The notes: generated from the letters alone by a model not told the origin. A DNA stretch of 64,000 nucleotides from Caenorhabditis remanei (GCF_010183535.1 NC_071329.1:11036001-11100000), one strand, 5' to 3'; positions 1 to 12,673 are shown, counted from the stretch's first letter. A program made the numbers and translations.

Positions 1-173
1 TTATGATGCGTCTAAGTAGGCGTCGACCTTTATAATTCCTTTCTATCTCCGTTCCCTTGCAAAATTAGTTAGAAAATCATTTTATGATAACATAATTTTC
101 ATCTTTTGGAGAGATATATCATTCCAGATTTATTCACTCCCAATTACTTCTATAATCTCTTTATTTTCAGGAT

Positions 174-3100
174 ATGACAGTACTTGACACAGTCACAATC
201 TCGACATGCGGGTTGTCTTCACTTATCCGTGAGGCTCCAGACACAACACTTATCGTCGACTGTCGGGGATTCACAGAATACAATGAATCTCATGTGCGAC
301 ACTCAATGAACGCCTTCTTTTCAAAACTTATCAGAAGACGTCTATTTGAAAACAAGGTAAGTCCTCATTTATTTACTTTTCCTCTCTTTTTTTTCTTCTT
401 TTTCTTCCCGGAAAACATAGAAACTGTGTATTTTTCTTCCATTCTATATTGATTAGTTTCTGTGTTTGTGTATATAAGTGAATGGCGCTGCGCCCCGCGA
501 ATTGACGTCATAACACTTTAGGAAGACGGTATTAGGGAAACACAAAAAAAATAGAAAAAGAATGGACTAGAACGTTAAGAGATCAACGGTCTAAAGTCAA
601 AGCCGTATTATTAGTACACACGAACCAACAGACAGGTGATATGGGTCCGAAGAAAGAAGAATTTAAGAAACTGGTTAGAGAATTTTAAGAATGTTTTTGC
701 TGAACGTATGTTGAGTCATGAGAAATAGGGATATATTAAGAGAAATAATACATGTTTGCATTGTTATTTTCTGTAATTGTTTTAGAAAAAGTAAGTGGAT
801 CTATGTTTTCTCCACTCCATTTCATTCTCATGTGTTCCTTCTGAACGGTTTAACATATTTCTGCCTCAAGTTTCTAGTTGAAAAGGTTCTGCTCAAAAAA
901 CATGGTTCAATACATTTCAACCCACTCAAAACCCTTTCTCGCTACTAACTTCTGAAAGTTTGAGAAGTGATTTCATTGTTCATGAATCTTCGCCCTTTTC
1001 AAACTTATGTATGATTCAAGAACCAGATCCCAATTCCACCATTTTCAGTATAATTTTCCTTTCTAAATGACATTCATCTCTCCCTAATTTTCTCTCAACT
1101 TTTCAGTGATTTGTAATTGGGACTTATCATTTGTTTATCCATTTCCTCTATCATCATTCATGATTTGTGCTCCTTCTAACACAAACACCAGCAAAACGAA
1201 AACAAACCTACACCTCATTTCTCTCTGATCGTGTTTTATGCTCTTGAGTAATTATTCTTGACGAAATACCGAATCCATTCCAAAGGAAAAATGACGTGAC
1301 TAATGGAGACATTCTGCAAATTGTCCGCCATCTAGTCTACAGTAATCTGGGAACTTAGTCATCTGACTTCTGAAAGATAGCGTTTTTTCGTTTGTTTAAC
1401 GTGTTAAAGGTACATGATGAAACCATGGAGAATATACTGTATGTTTCAACACTACTCTCAATCCAGATTTCCATTGACTCATTCAATTTCGAAACGAAAA
1501 ATGAAATAAATGAGTCAGAAAGCGGTTACCAAGCGAAAATATTCAGCTGCTCGTTTCGTAATCTTTTATTACTTTTCCTCTTCTCTTTTTTCCCAAAATT
1601 TCAGTGCAGATCTCGATGATTGATCTCACGAAACCAAGACATCTTGTCTCATTTTAACGACCCACTAATTGCAAATAGTTGTCTTTATTTTCTCGTCAAA
1701 TGAATCACAATCTATTACTAGAAATGATTCATTTCTTAGTGTTCACAAAAAGAGGCAAAAACATCCAAAAGGTGACTAATTCTTTGTCCGTCATTCCGCA
1801 CCGGGCGCCGCGCAACGCATGACTCAACAAGCATATACCATAAAAATGGGCGGAATGAGTATTGGGAGAATGAGACACAAAAACCGAACGTTTGCTTATT
1901 GTTGGTCATTCTGTGAAAGCGAGCAGTTACGGTGATGGTCAGTTCTTGTGTAGGCTTCTTCGATAGAATTCCAGAAATTTCTTGAATTGTTGGACAGTTT
2001 ATTTTGTAGAAAGTGACAGAAGTCACACAAATTATGATACACATGTGATACTGATAACAGTCTCATGAGTTTTATGAACTTATTTTCTCTAAATAAGTCC
2101 AAACAATCAGCACCCCTTTTCTGAAAATAAAACGTCTGAAATTCGTTCAATCCATTGAAACATCATTTTTACCTCTATGCTCTTCTGAATTCTGCGTCAG
2201 GTTTCCTCTTTTCGGGTTTTATTCTATCTGATTATTTTTTCTAAAACCACACCCAATCCCTTCTACACACATGTTGTTTTTTCTATTCTCCGTTCTTTTT
2301 CTTTCCCTTATTCTGAGTATCTCCCACTCTTCTTCTGATTCTTCACAACCCACTTTTGTGTCTTCTTTTGACGTCACAACAATTGTATTGTACACATTCT
2401 GATCATTAGAGACATACTGATAAAAAACATAAGAAAATAAGAAGAAGACGTTGTTTTTTCCGTGTTTTGGTATTCTATGAAAAGTTGGCTCTTTCTCTCT
2501 TTCTGAGTCATATTGAAAAAATGAAGAATAAGGGAAAAACAACGGGGAGAAATGTGTACAGACATGCTTATTATCGCCCACTGCCACGCAATAGGAGTAA
2601 GCTCATAACAACAAACAAAATTCTGAAAATTTTCAAACCTGACGACTCATTCCTCTTCTTCAGAATACTGAAATCCTTTTTCTAGTCCTGAGATCTTAAA
2701 GTATAAAGTACTGACTCATTTCGTTCCTTTCCGATTAATTCCACTAACCTTGTCATCTTAAACTTTCTTGCAAAACGTAAATCCGTGTGAAATTGCTCCC
2801 ATTTTGATCTCTTCTCTCTTTCCTTTCTCTATTGACTCACTTATTTAAAATATTCAGTCTCTCTTCCTAACCTGATTTGAGTTCAAAATCAAATCAGTTG
2901 GAAATGAGTCAACATGTTGGTCAGCAACAGCTCAATAAATCGTCGAGCCACCCGTTTACACAAACATTTATAAATAAATTGTCTCTCGTTTCCCCGCTTC
3001 TTTCTCTTCTTTCTCTTCTATACCTCCCTGCTTTTCTGACCATCATCAATAACCAAAACCTCTTGTGATCTTTGTCAAAATGTTCTTCCGGAAGAAGAGA

Positions 3101-6100
3101 AATTCTGAAAAAAAACTTGATCATGTACATATTCTCATTTTTTGCAGCTTGACGACAACTGCCTAATCCATCAGTTGATGAGCTGTTCGACTCCTTGCTT
3201 CAAAATGGACGAGAAACTTGACTTGGTTCTGTATGCTGAAGAAGACAAACCACGTGGAAACAAGAGAAGGTAACTTTGCAAAACGACGTCTTCTGACTTT
3301 TCGTAACATCGCTTTTTTCTAGAATCGCTTCTTGCAATGCTCCAGAATCCACAGCAAAGATCATGAGAGTTCTGAGAGAACGATTGGAGGATACTGACAA
3401 ATTCAGAAGTGTAATGGTCTTAGAAGGTACGTTTTCCATTCTGAAAGTGAGAAAGTGAGTGTGTGGATAACAAGTTGTAGTACGTCATGAGGATGACATG
3501 TCAGAGAAAATGCCGATTTCTGACACTTTCTTGTCATGTCCAGAGGGTCCCTTATCCCGGAAAGAAGTGTGTTTAAATGAACTCGAGCTTCACTCTTTTT
3601 CATCCCCAGTATTTGTTCTCTTTTCTATTAAATTTCTTTTGAAAAGGATAGTTGTTTTATGAAGAAGAAAATTGTGTAAAGTTTGATCTCAATTCAAAAA
3701 ACACGATGAGTCAATGAGAAATATGTGGACAAAGCCGTTGATTTCTTAGTTTTACATCTCAAAAATCAAGTTTTGTAGTCGAGAATTCTGATTATTTGTG
3801 ACGTCTATTGATCTCTTAATATATGCACTTTTAGCTCCAAACTAGTTGATCTTAACAATCAGAAGAATATGTTTTTCCTGAAAACTGTTTATTTTTCTCA
3901 GAGTTAGCTCTAGAGAGTTGACCATGTTATCTAGAGATCCATGTGAACAAGAAATCTATTCAGATTCCTTTTTTCTCCCCCTTCTTCCTGTCTTCTTTTC
4001 CTTTTTCTTGCTAATGACATTAGGGCAAAAAAAGCTCTCTCTATCTCTTCAACAAGATGCTGTTTCTTTTTCCCCTTTCAATTCTTTGCTTTATTCTCAA
4101 TTTTCCCTTTTCCAGAAATTCTAGATTTCCCTTTGTCTTCTTCCTAATGCGCACTTGCTCTTTTCCCTCAAATCTGTTTCGTTTCGTTGCAAAGATAATC
4201 CCTGCTCTCTCTTTGGCATTATCATGTGTTTTTCATATAATGATGATGATATAATCCGGTGAGCAATGGGAGCCGAGCCGTGAGAGTCTTCTGGTGCCAG
4301 GCACCATAATTAGAGGCATGCATACATGAGTTTGTTGTGTTGAGAAGAGGGGGTGTGTGAGCTCTCGAAGAGATTTAAGCACACCGATCACACTTCAGAA
4401 AGCTGGACTCTATTCATAAAATGACTCATAATCCAAATGGAAAGAAACAAAAAGGTCGAAGATCTTGAAAGGATATTTCAGATTATGAGTAGGATACGTC
4501 AAGGTTTCAAACTGATTAGATTGGATTCAATCAGTTATTCATACGAAAAAAGCTGGAATTCTGAGAAGAAACATGAATGACAGCTTCCCGGAACAAATGA
4601 AATCAGCGAATTTTCGAATGATTCACGTTCAAAGAAATATAAAAAACCGACATCTCGGAGCCCATTTCTTGTTTTATCAGTGAAAATTCAGAATTTCAGT
4701 CTAGTATTCCTTACATGAAATGAGGGAAAACTTTCGAAATGTGAATGCAAACAAAAGAGACCACAAAACTGCAAGCACTTCTTCCATTTATCTAATCACA
4801 TTTTCCGTGTACCCTTCTGTGCTCTCAATTATTAATGAATCACGGATGAATCAGAACTTTTTCTTTTTTCTCAGCAAGTAAGGAGTCAGAGAAATGATCA
4901 CGTACTGCAGAAATTCCCCTCTAACATCATCCGCTCTTTCTATTTTTTCTTCGATCTTGCACATACGCAAAGCCCTTTCTGACTCATACTCTCCCCTTCT
5001 TCCCCTCTTTTTTCCCTTCCTCCGCTCTATCCTATTGATCATAAAAGGGCCGCAATGACGACGACGTCTTCTATTTTCTCTTCCAACTTCTCGACAATGT
5101 GCGCTATTTCGAGAAGTGCCTAGTTGTCTAACCATCTGCGGGCAGCTTCTGGTTACTCCTCCTCCTACTTTTTCACTTTTTCTGAAGACTTCCAAACGAG
5201 CCGCTATAGTGCTCACTTGTGCTCATTGGAGCAAGTTGCAACACTCGTCTTCAATCCTTAATGGCTGGTCAACCGTTCGAAGCGTTCCGTAAGAATCGGA
5301 AAAGAAAGAAGACGAAGAACAAGAAGAAAAGAAGACATAACAATGCATCAAAGGCTTCGAAACCTGTAGTTCCAACAGCTACTTCTCCAGAAGAACCGTC
5401 TGAAATTGAAGATGGTTCTCTCCCATCGCTTCCATCATTCCCTCCCAAAAAATTCGGTCTAAAACTCCAACTCACTCTAACCCAAACTTCTAATAATCCA
5501 TCTAGTCCAACTTCTGATTCTCCAACTAATGGTAAGTTTTGAATCGTTTTTTGTTCATTTTTAGTCAAATTGATATCAGATGATAAGAGAGGCACACAAT
5601 CAAATTCATACTAATTTTCCATTTTTCAATTTGTAATACCGAAATGACTCATTTCTGTTTTTATATTTTCTTCCCTTGTCTTCTACTTTGTTTTCTATTT
5701 TCTCCTTTTTTTTGTTTTTTCATTTTCAGTATTCCATGTTCTACACAGAGCTTTCCCATTAGAAGGCAATTCTCAGAATAATATGCTTAAGATATTTTGA
5801 AAAACAAAAAGTTCGCATCTCCTTTTTTCTCGTATCATGACGTTCTACTTTCCACTTGAAGAACATACAGTGATTAGAGAGAAGGAGAGGTGATAGAACA
5901 TTAGGAAAATATATACCTGAACAAGTTTGTAGAGAAGAAAGAAAAAGTGGAATGCGACATTGTCATCGATGACTCATTTCGTCAATAGGCGCCCCGACGA
6001 TTTTAGAGAAAAGAGAAGATGAGAGAGACGATGACGCATTGAGAAATAGTTATAGGACAGAGAAATAAGAGAGCAGAATAACACAATGTGTCATCGAGAA

Positions 6101-9100
6101 GAGAAAGAGAGAGAGAGGCGGGAATAAATGAAAAACCACCTGTGGGATAGAAGTGACAAAAAAATGAGAGTTTCTATCTCCTCCTACTTCTCTTGTCTAA
6201 CCGTTCATCAATATCTTAACTCTCAATCAAAACTGGAAACTATTCCTCATTTATTTAGATGTCACAATGAAAACAACACTTCTCTTCCATCAGCTTTAAG
6301 CCATTATGTCTCTTATCACTGATAAGAATAATGTGAATCGTTTCAGAATAAAGAGCCATTTCATTTTCAGACTAGGAATAAAACAGAAACTACAATTAGG
6401 AAGAGTCGGTAATACATACCACAAAGTGACGGTAGTTGAGAAAGACTCAACTTTCAAACTTTCGATTCTACCGTATACCTTTCCTCCTCAGATCTAGGGA
6501 TTTCTTATCGTTCTTTCAGTTCTCTGAATCCGCAAAGTACATATTTCTGAATCATTGTCTAGTCTGTTTGATCTCGAAAACTATTTAAAATTGGCTGAAA
6601 AAAGAAATGAGTCAGTAGTGTCACCCTCACAAATTAACGATCATACACATCAGTCCACTCCCTTCCTCTCTTGTTTCCCTCATTCACGATGATTCATTCT
6701 CGTTCTCTGCAACTACATCACCATCATCATCATCCATCAATTATGATTACTATTCCAAGTTCTTCCTCTTCGTCTAGAGATTTTAAAAGGGTACTACCAC
6801 CCAAACCTTCCGCTTTATCACCCTGCTCTTATCATTTCCTTCCCGTTTTCTCTTCCTATACGGCTCCTCCTCTTTCATTATAAAAGGTCTCTATTATTGA
6901 TATAAGAGTCTAGTCGACACTTTACTGTTCAAGCAACACCATCTGTTAAAAATTCATCCTTTACCATCTGACACTCCTTCCAATATTCCATCTATCCCTT
7001 TCAAAAAACCCAAAATGAGCTCTTGTGTAGCCAGGATTAGACCAACACTCATGTTCATCCAAGACACTGGTCCGAATACTTCAAACTGACAATTCATTTT
7101 GATAATTCTTCATTAATTTCAGGCGGCTTCAAACAATTTGCACAACAATATCCCCAATTGTGCGAGAGTTCTGAAGGAATGACTCGTCTGCCTCAAAGTC
7201 TCTCACAGCCATGTTTATCCCAACCAACTGGTGATGGAATCACTTTAATCACACCAAATATTTATCTCGGAAGCCAGATGGACAGCCTTGATGAGACTAT
7301 GTTAAAGGTTAGTGATGAGCCACTCCCAGGATGTTCTTAAATATTTCATAACTTCATTTCCTATTTCTCTCTCTCCGTTTCTTTTGATAAGTGATGATAA
7401 GTCTGAAATCATCAACATGTATACAAATCACGCGAGTCAAAACGAGAGTTTCATTCCAGAAAAAAACGTTTTCATATAGAAATAGAAAGACACCCACTTT
7501 CGTTTATTTACATACCTCCCGGGGGTCAACTGACTGCCAGAGGGCGACATGTGCCTCTTCTCTTTGTGTAATCGAAGAGATGATTCATCGCTGAAAATGC
7601 GGTAAAATGTAAAACAAAACCGGCCATTTTGAAAGTCATACTGTAAAAGGAAAACAGGAAATTTTGAAGTTGAGAACTGAAAAAGTTCAAAAATCAGATT
7701 TTGAACAAATGTTATTTCAGGCTCTTGACATCAGCGTTGTTATCAATTTGTCAATGACATGCCCGAAATCAGTATGCATCAAAGAAGAGAAAAATTTCAT
7801 GAGAATTCCAGTGAATGACTCATATCAAGAGAAACTTTCGCCGTATTTCCCAATGGCTTATGAGTTCTTAGAAAGATGTAGAAAAGCTGGAAAGAAATGT
7901 CTGATTCATTGTCTCGCTGGAATTTCAAGAAGCCCCACATTATGTATCTCGTATATTATGAGACATATGAAAATGGGAAGTGACGATGCTTACAGGTATG
8001 AGTTTCTCGTCTGCTTGACATCATTTAATCTCTCTTTTTATTCAGATACGTCAAGGAACGTCGTCCATCCATCTCCCCGAACTTCAACTTCATGGGACAA
8101 CTCTTAGAATACGAGAATGTTTTGATTAAGGATCATGTTCTTCGCCACGATCAAGCATCCAGACCACATCGTCATATCGACTATTACGGTTCATCTGACC
8201 TGTGCCCTCCAAAAGTTCCAAAAAGTGCATCATCCCATTGTGTATTTCCTGGATCAACAACAGATGATTCCAGTTCCTCTCCATCCCCATCGTCCCCTTC
8301 TGTGTCGGAAGGATCTGTAGTCAGTGAACCAGAACAACCAACAACATCCTCTGATTCTCCATCTACATCTACATCTTCAAGTGAACCAGAAACATCTGTA
8401 ACTGTTAATCAAAATGGAAAAAGAAATATGACAATGGACATGGGACTACCACATCGTCCAAAAGCTCTCGGTCTTCCATCAAGAATCGGCACTTCTGTTG
8501 TGGAGCTGCCGTCTCCATCAACAGAATTATCAAGACTGAGCTTTGATGGTCCAGAAGCACTCATTCCATCTACTCCAATTCTTAACTTCACCAATCCATG
8601 TTTCACTTCTCCAATTGCTCCAGTTGCACCAAGTTCACGGGAGACTCTTCCAACACTTCCAATTGCTGCATCGTCATCGTCTTCTTCATCAGTTTCTTCT
8701 GAACCATCTTTCGAATTTTCATCTTTTGAATCATCTTCCTCTTCTTCAATTGTTGTTGAGAATCCATTTTTTGCAAGCACTGAGATGGCCGGGTCCTCAT
8801 CTGGATCCATGTCATCTGGATCACAATCATCATCTGCTTCTGCTGCATCAAGATGTAGAATGAAGGGATTCTTCAAAGTGTTCAGCAAAAAGGCTTCAAC
8901 TACAGTTTCCACCCCTGTAAGTTTACATTAAATTGACACTTAGGGGAATATCTGTAACTTGTGTAGATCAAATGAAATGAGTTTAACTCTCTCTTATTCT
9001 TCTCAATTTGTAGACAACATCCTCCTCTTCCTCTGGAATTTCCCGAGCAACTCGTCCCGAATGTCTTCGATCTTCTGGTATTATTATATCTGCACCAGTC

Positions 9101-9226
9101 CTTGCGACAACAGAAGAAGAAGATGCTGAATCACCAGAATCTGGATTCAATGAACCAGAAGTTGGAGATGATGAAGATTCAGTATCAATTTGTTCGACGA
9201 GTTCTCTGGAACTTCCGTGTCAGTAA
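174..9226 (+). CDS. vhp-1: VHP-1, dual-specificity MAP kinase phosphatase (650 aa)
   Basis: Seven coding exons, all frames closing: 174-356, 3148-3269, 3323-3426, 7123-7307, 7721-7995, 8046-8916, 9014-9226. The start follows a TTTTCAG acceptor at 170, so the mRNA is probably trans-spliced or has a 5'UTR intron. Residues about 10-140 form a rhodanese/CH2 domain with a basic kinase-docking stretch (LIRRRL, about 52-57). Residues about 180-325 form the phosphatase domain with HCLAGISRS; C262 is the catalytic cysteine and R268 the phosphate-binding arginine. The tail is long, Ser/Pro-rich and probably disordered. In C. elegans VHP-1 (of similar length) dephosphorylates the KGB-1 JNK-like and PMK-1 p38 kinases and limits stress and axon-regeneration signalling. 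Intron 1 (2.8 kb) and intron 3 (3.7 kb) are far longer than neighbouring introns and hold regulatory sequence and candidate internal first exons. Confidence 0.95.
5040..5047 (+). promoter_or_regulatory. TATA-like element upstream of the 5261 alternative first exon
   Basis: CATAAAAG lies about 220 bp upstream of the candidate start codon at 5261, with an AP-1 site 54 bp further upstream at 4980. It would place transcription start near 5070. Weak on its own; it gains support from the splice-competent open reading frame downstream. Confidence 0.35.
5261..5531 (+). CDS. vhp-1: Candidate alternative first exon of vhp-1 with a basic N-terminus
   Basis: An ATG at 5261 opens 90 codons ending at a consensus donor (AATG|GTAAGT) in phase 1, exactly the phase needed to join vhp-1 exon 4 at 7123. 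The peptide starts MAGQPFEAFRKNRKRKK, followed by more Lys/Arg runs that resemble a nuclear localisation signal, then a Pro/Ser-rich stretch. A slightly longer in-frame start exists at 5219. The resulting isoform would keep the whole phosphatase domain but lose the rhodanese/CH2 domain and its MAPK-docking motif. Frame match, donor quality and the TATA-like box support it; no transcript evidence is available to me. Confidence 0.6.
6879..6886 (+). promoter_or_regulatory. TATA box of an internal vhp-1 promoter
   Basis: A perfect TATAAAAG lies 129 bp upstream of the candidate start codon at 7015, which would give a short leader of about 100 nt. The nearest AP-1 site is at 6608. Confidence 0.5.
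7015..7069 (+). CDS. vhp-1: Candidate short alternative first exon of vhp-1
   Basis: The ATG at 7015 starts 18 codons (MSSCVARIRPTLMFIQDT) and ends in phase 1 at a weak donor (CTG|GTCCGA), which would join exon 4 at 7123 across a 53-nt intron, the commonest intron size in Caenorhabditis. A perfect TATA box sits at 6879. The predicted isoform consists essentially of the phosphatase domain and the Ser-rich tail, without the CH2 docking domain. The weak donor lowers confidence. Confidence 0.5.
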
Positions 9227-10929
9227 AGAAGTGAACAATTTCTAGTCCACCCAATATATCACTCAAGTTTCTTCAAATTGAAGAAGACCATTGATTGAAA
9301 TTTCCCATTTTCAATCATGACTTTATTCACTTAATAATCCCCGTATGTGATAATTATATCGCTTTTCCCCCCAAAACCCACTCACTCTCCACGTTTTTAA
9401 AATGTCAACGGGTACAGTGTGAGCTCTCTCAAAAGAGTCCTGACCCCCATCATTTCATTTGAAGCAATACCTGTTCCCCCCACATCTTTTTCTTTTTTCA
9501 TTTTGATTCCCCCCTCTTTTCTCTTTAGAGTATCCCATTTTCTCCTTGTTCCTTGAAATTTTCCCTCTTTTTTCAAAGTGATTTTTGTATATAACCCGGC
9601 AACTTCTATTATTTATACCATCCCTGTCCCAAATAATTCTCCCATTTTAAACCTCTCTGAATCTGGTTTAGCCTGACGTACCACTTCATTCACTCAATTG
9701 ATAATGTGGATTAAAAATCAAGAATATGCAATTAATAATAATGAAATGGTTTTTTTTTCAAAGAAGTGCTATTTCAATTGTACAGCAAATTTACAATAAG
9801 AAACAGAATACAAAAATGGTTGAAAGGTTTTCAAAGGGAGGATTGTAAGTAGAAGAATTTTTTAAATAGTTCCTTTGAAAAACGGAATGAGATGACAATG
9901 TGGGCGACTTCTGAATTACCTTCAACAGTTTTCTTTCAAAATTGGCCAATACAACTTGGCTACTAAATAATATTTACAGGAATTTTTTGTCGTTTTTATA
10001 TTATGCATATCTCTTGAATTCCAATAAGTCGACTGGATTATTCGATATATGTATTACATGTTTTAGATGCCCGAGGAAATCACTCTAGATTACAGAATGA
10101 ATCACAACTAATCGTTTTTTCGTATCCGACTACAGATTTGATTTGATTCCATCTCAATGAAGTAACCATGTCGCACCCCTTCCAAATCAGCTATAATTAA
10201 AATATGACTACTGATTTTAAAAGACAATTGTTCTATTTTTAAAAGCTCATTTGGTTCTGAGATCCGGGTGAACCTTGATTGTGGATGGAAATTTTTTGTG
10301 TTTCTGATTCTTCTAACTGAAATTCTCGATACTCAGTTTCCGATCAAGATATAAGTGTTTAAAAGAATTTCTAACTTTAGCTAATTACTGGTTTTTTGAC
10401 AGACGCAAAACATTATCATTGGTTATCAATGTTCTATTGAATCCGGCGAACAACCCGAAATGAATCATGATCCAAATCAATAAATCAGATCAATCACTGC
10501 TATCATTGATCTAAATATTTACGTCACAACTGTTCAGATGATCAAAATGACCATCATCATCATCATCACACTCTGTGACTTGTTTCATTTTATTCCAGTC
10601 ATCAAAAATCGTCGCTACTTCTCTTCTCTTCTAAACCCCCCGCTAACCCTCTTGTCAATCGGTTTGCAATAAATGTCACATGGTTCCTCGGACACAGATT
10701 ATACTAGTGGTAACACATTTATTCGGATGACGATTTTTGAAAAGCAGATGAAAAATGAACAGAAATTACATGAATGTTACACACAATTTAACAGAATCTC
10801 TGAATCCCCAATTGATTTTATTTGCGCGTTTTTAGATGGAAAAAGTAGAACAGTATAGTTGAAATTTGAATTCGATGATGGATGATAAACGACGGTGATT
10901 TAAAATGAAGAGAGAAGTTTCAGAAATTG
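9227..10929. other. Intergenic region between vhp-1 and the peptide gene on the other strand
   Basis: Holds the vhp-1 3'UTR, with pyrimidine-rich tracts up to about 9650, and the end region of the convergent gene at 10930. I see no convincing further gene. A 61-codon open frame at 10673-10858 has no start context, splice partner or recognisable protein and was not annotated. Confidence 0.5.
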
Positions 10930-11382
10930 TTATCCAAGTCTTTGAAGATTGGAGAGACGACCATGAGAATCGATTTCTGTGAACGCCTCGGGTCCGAGAA
11001 GCTGTTGGAGACGAGCCATTACCAATTCCTGTTGGTTTCCGCCGCTGGAATTTCACAAAGTTTGATTTGAAATAAAGTAATTTTCTCTTTCTCTCTTTTT
11101 CAACTTCTTAAGGTATTCCAAAAGGGAAAATGTCAATACTATTCGAATTTCTTCTTTGAAAATTGGATCTAATGATACTCAATTCTAAGTTTTTGTTGTG
11201 TTTCTAGTCAAGTCATATTATAGGAAACTTCCTTTCTATCTTATTTATACTCACTTGGCTCTTTTATAGACGATGCTTGGTTGATCTTCAACGATCAACT
11301 CGTACGAATCGAATGGACGAGCGGTTGCCACGTGGCTGTATGCGATCAGCAAAAGGAAGAGAATAGCGATACAGGAACGCAT
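10930..11382 (-). CDS. Small secreted peptide precursor, neuropeptide-like (80 aa)
   Basis: Two exons: 11255-11382 and 10930-11044; the junction (AGCCAA|GTGAGT ... TTCCAG|CGG) keeps the frame. A TTTGCAG acceptor lies 18 nt upstream of the ATG. The N-terminus is a clear signal peptide (MRSCIAILFLLLIAYSHVA). The remainder has no cysteines, contains one dibasic site (YKR, residues 39-41), and ends NLQRLG before the stop. A C-terminal glycine is the usual donor for peptide amidation, so the predicted product is a single roughly 39-residue peptide with an amidated end. This is the general plan of nematode PDF-like and other long neuropeptides, but I do not recognise the family, and a secreted non-neuronal role is possible. 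Expression and receptor are unknown. Confidence 0.7.
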
Positions 11383-12668
11383 AATGACAGATCTCAAGGT
11401 ATACCTGCAAATGAGTTTCATGAGAACTCTATAAGAATGAAATCAGTTGATAATTTCAATGAAATGTTACGTGAGAGTCCGGTGTTGGAAACGTATGAAA
11501 ACGGAAACGAAGAATGGCGAGAAACAAAAAAGAACACTTTCGTTTCGTATCGAAGCCGAAAAAGGGCGGGATTTCGAACACGAAGAGCACTTAACGGGCT
11601 CTACCGTATCTCGTTACGCCTCCTCAAACCCACCAATTTACTGAATTGGCACACTTCATTTTATGACGTGTCGAGCTCTTTTTTATTGCTATACAACGGG
11701 TTGGTTGAAAATTAACGAGCAAAAAGAAGAAGATCCGGTTGAAGAAAGATCTCGATAATCTTACCAGAATATGTTAATAGCAACAAGTTTCAATCGAAAA
11801 GTGAATTCTGGATTCACGAAAAAAAAAAATGGAGTTATTCACTTGAAAGAAATCTGTAAACTCAATATCCATAAAGTCAACTGAAACACATTTTCACAGA
11901 AACTAAAAAGATCAGGACCAAATTTGGCGGCCATAAGAGAGAGAATGTGCACATAAACCATATTTTCAAATGGCTGTTTTCAAGAGGAGAACACCAAGAA
12001 AACACCGATTAACGTCAGTGATCTGCACTGTTCTCTAATTTCAGGTGACAAAAAAGAAAAGAAATCTGAAAGATCCACATCATCTTCTGAATCTCATTCA
12101 CGATTATTCCTTTCTGAATATTTCAATATTTTTTGTATCCCTTGGATCCTCCGTAGGACTCATTTGAAATTTTAAAAATAGAATAAATTACAAATGTACG
12201 AAAAAAAAGAGAAAGGCTAAAAGAGAATGGTGTGAAATATGTGTCAATCAGGCACAAATATACACCGAATTCGGGAAGAAGAGAAATTGAACCGGGAATA
12301 ATGAGGATTCTGATTTTTCTTCTTTTTTCTTTAGAATGTAGCATTCACTGGTGACACACTTTTATAGAAATGAGCCATGGAATTCGAAAATAGTGTGAAA
12401 TCATTGGTTGAGAGGTGTAAAGCGCTGGGATTATGACCGACGGAAGTCGACGTAATTACTCATTTTTCAATTAATTTCAGATTAACTGTATTCTGTCTTC
12501 ACAATTGTTGCGCTTTTTCGTACATCTTGCCTTTCTCTTTTCCCTGCTTGGAAAAATGAGAACTTTCACCGGGGATGGAGAAAAACTAGCATTTGAACCT
12601 CCGCTCAAAAAACGGTTAGCATTGGAGCGATTTTGTGGCATTTCATTTTGCTCATCATAAAAATTTCT
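11383..12668. other. Intergenic region, no gene seen
   Basis: Upstream sequence of the minus-strand peptide gene, probably including its promoter, and upstream sequence of the PLPBP homologue. The 144-codon plus-strand frame at 11281-11715 is antisense to the peptide gene and has no homology that I recognise. Confidence 0.5.
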
Positions 12669-12673
12669 GACAA

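Larger units (their letters stand above)
712..6614. promoter_or_regulatory. Cluster of 14 perfect AP-1 (TGASTCA) sites in vhp-1 introns 1 and 3
   Basis: Exact TGACTCA or TGAGTCA occurs at 712, 1475, 1511, 1820, 2504, 2712, 2833, 2905, 3707, 4422, 4980, 5645, 5970 and 6608 (first base given). Several share a longer context close to ATGACTCATTTC. Base composition predicts about one such site in this length (my estimate), and I found only about three in all the rest of the window. Two perfect CRE palindromes (TGACGTCA) lie in the same stretch at 503 and 2369. Fos/Jun-type bZIP factors bind this motif, so the introns look like a dense bZIP-responsive enhancer. Confidence 0.8.

Noticed and set aside
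10673..10858. 61-codon frame starting MSHGSSDTDYTSG
   Set aside because: Intergenic, no splice context, no family.
11281..11715. 144-codon plus-strand open frame
   Set aside because: Antisense to the spliced peptide precursor gene, no start or splice context and no recognisable protein.
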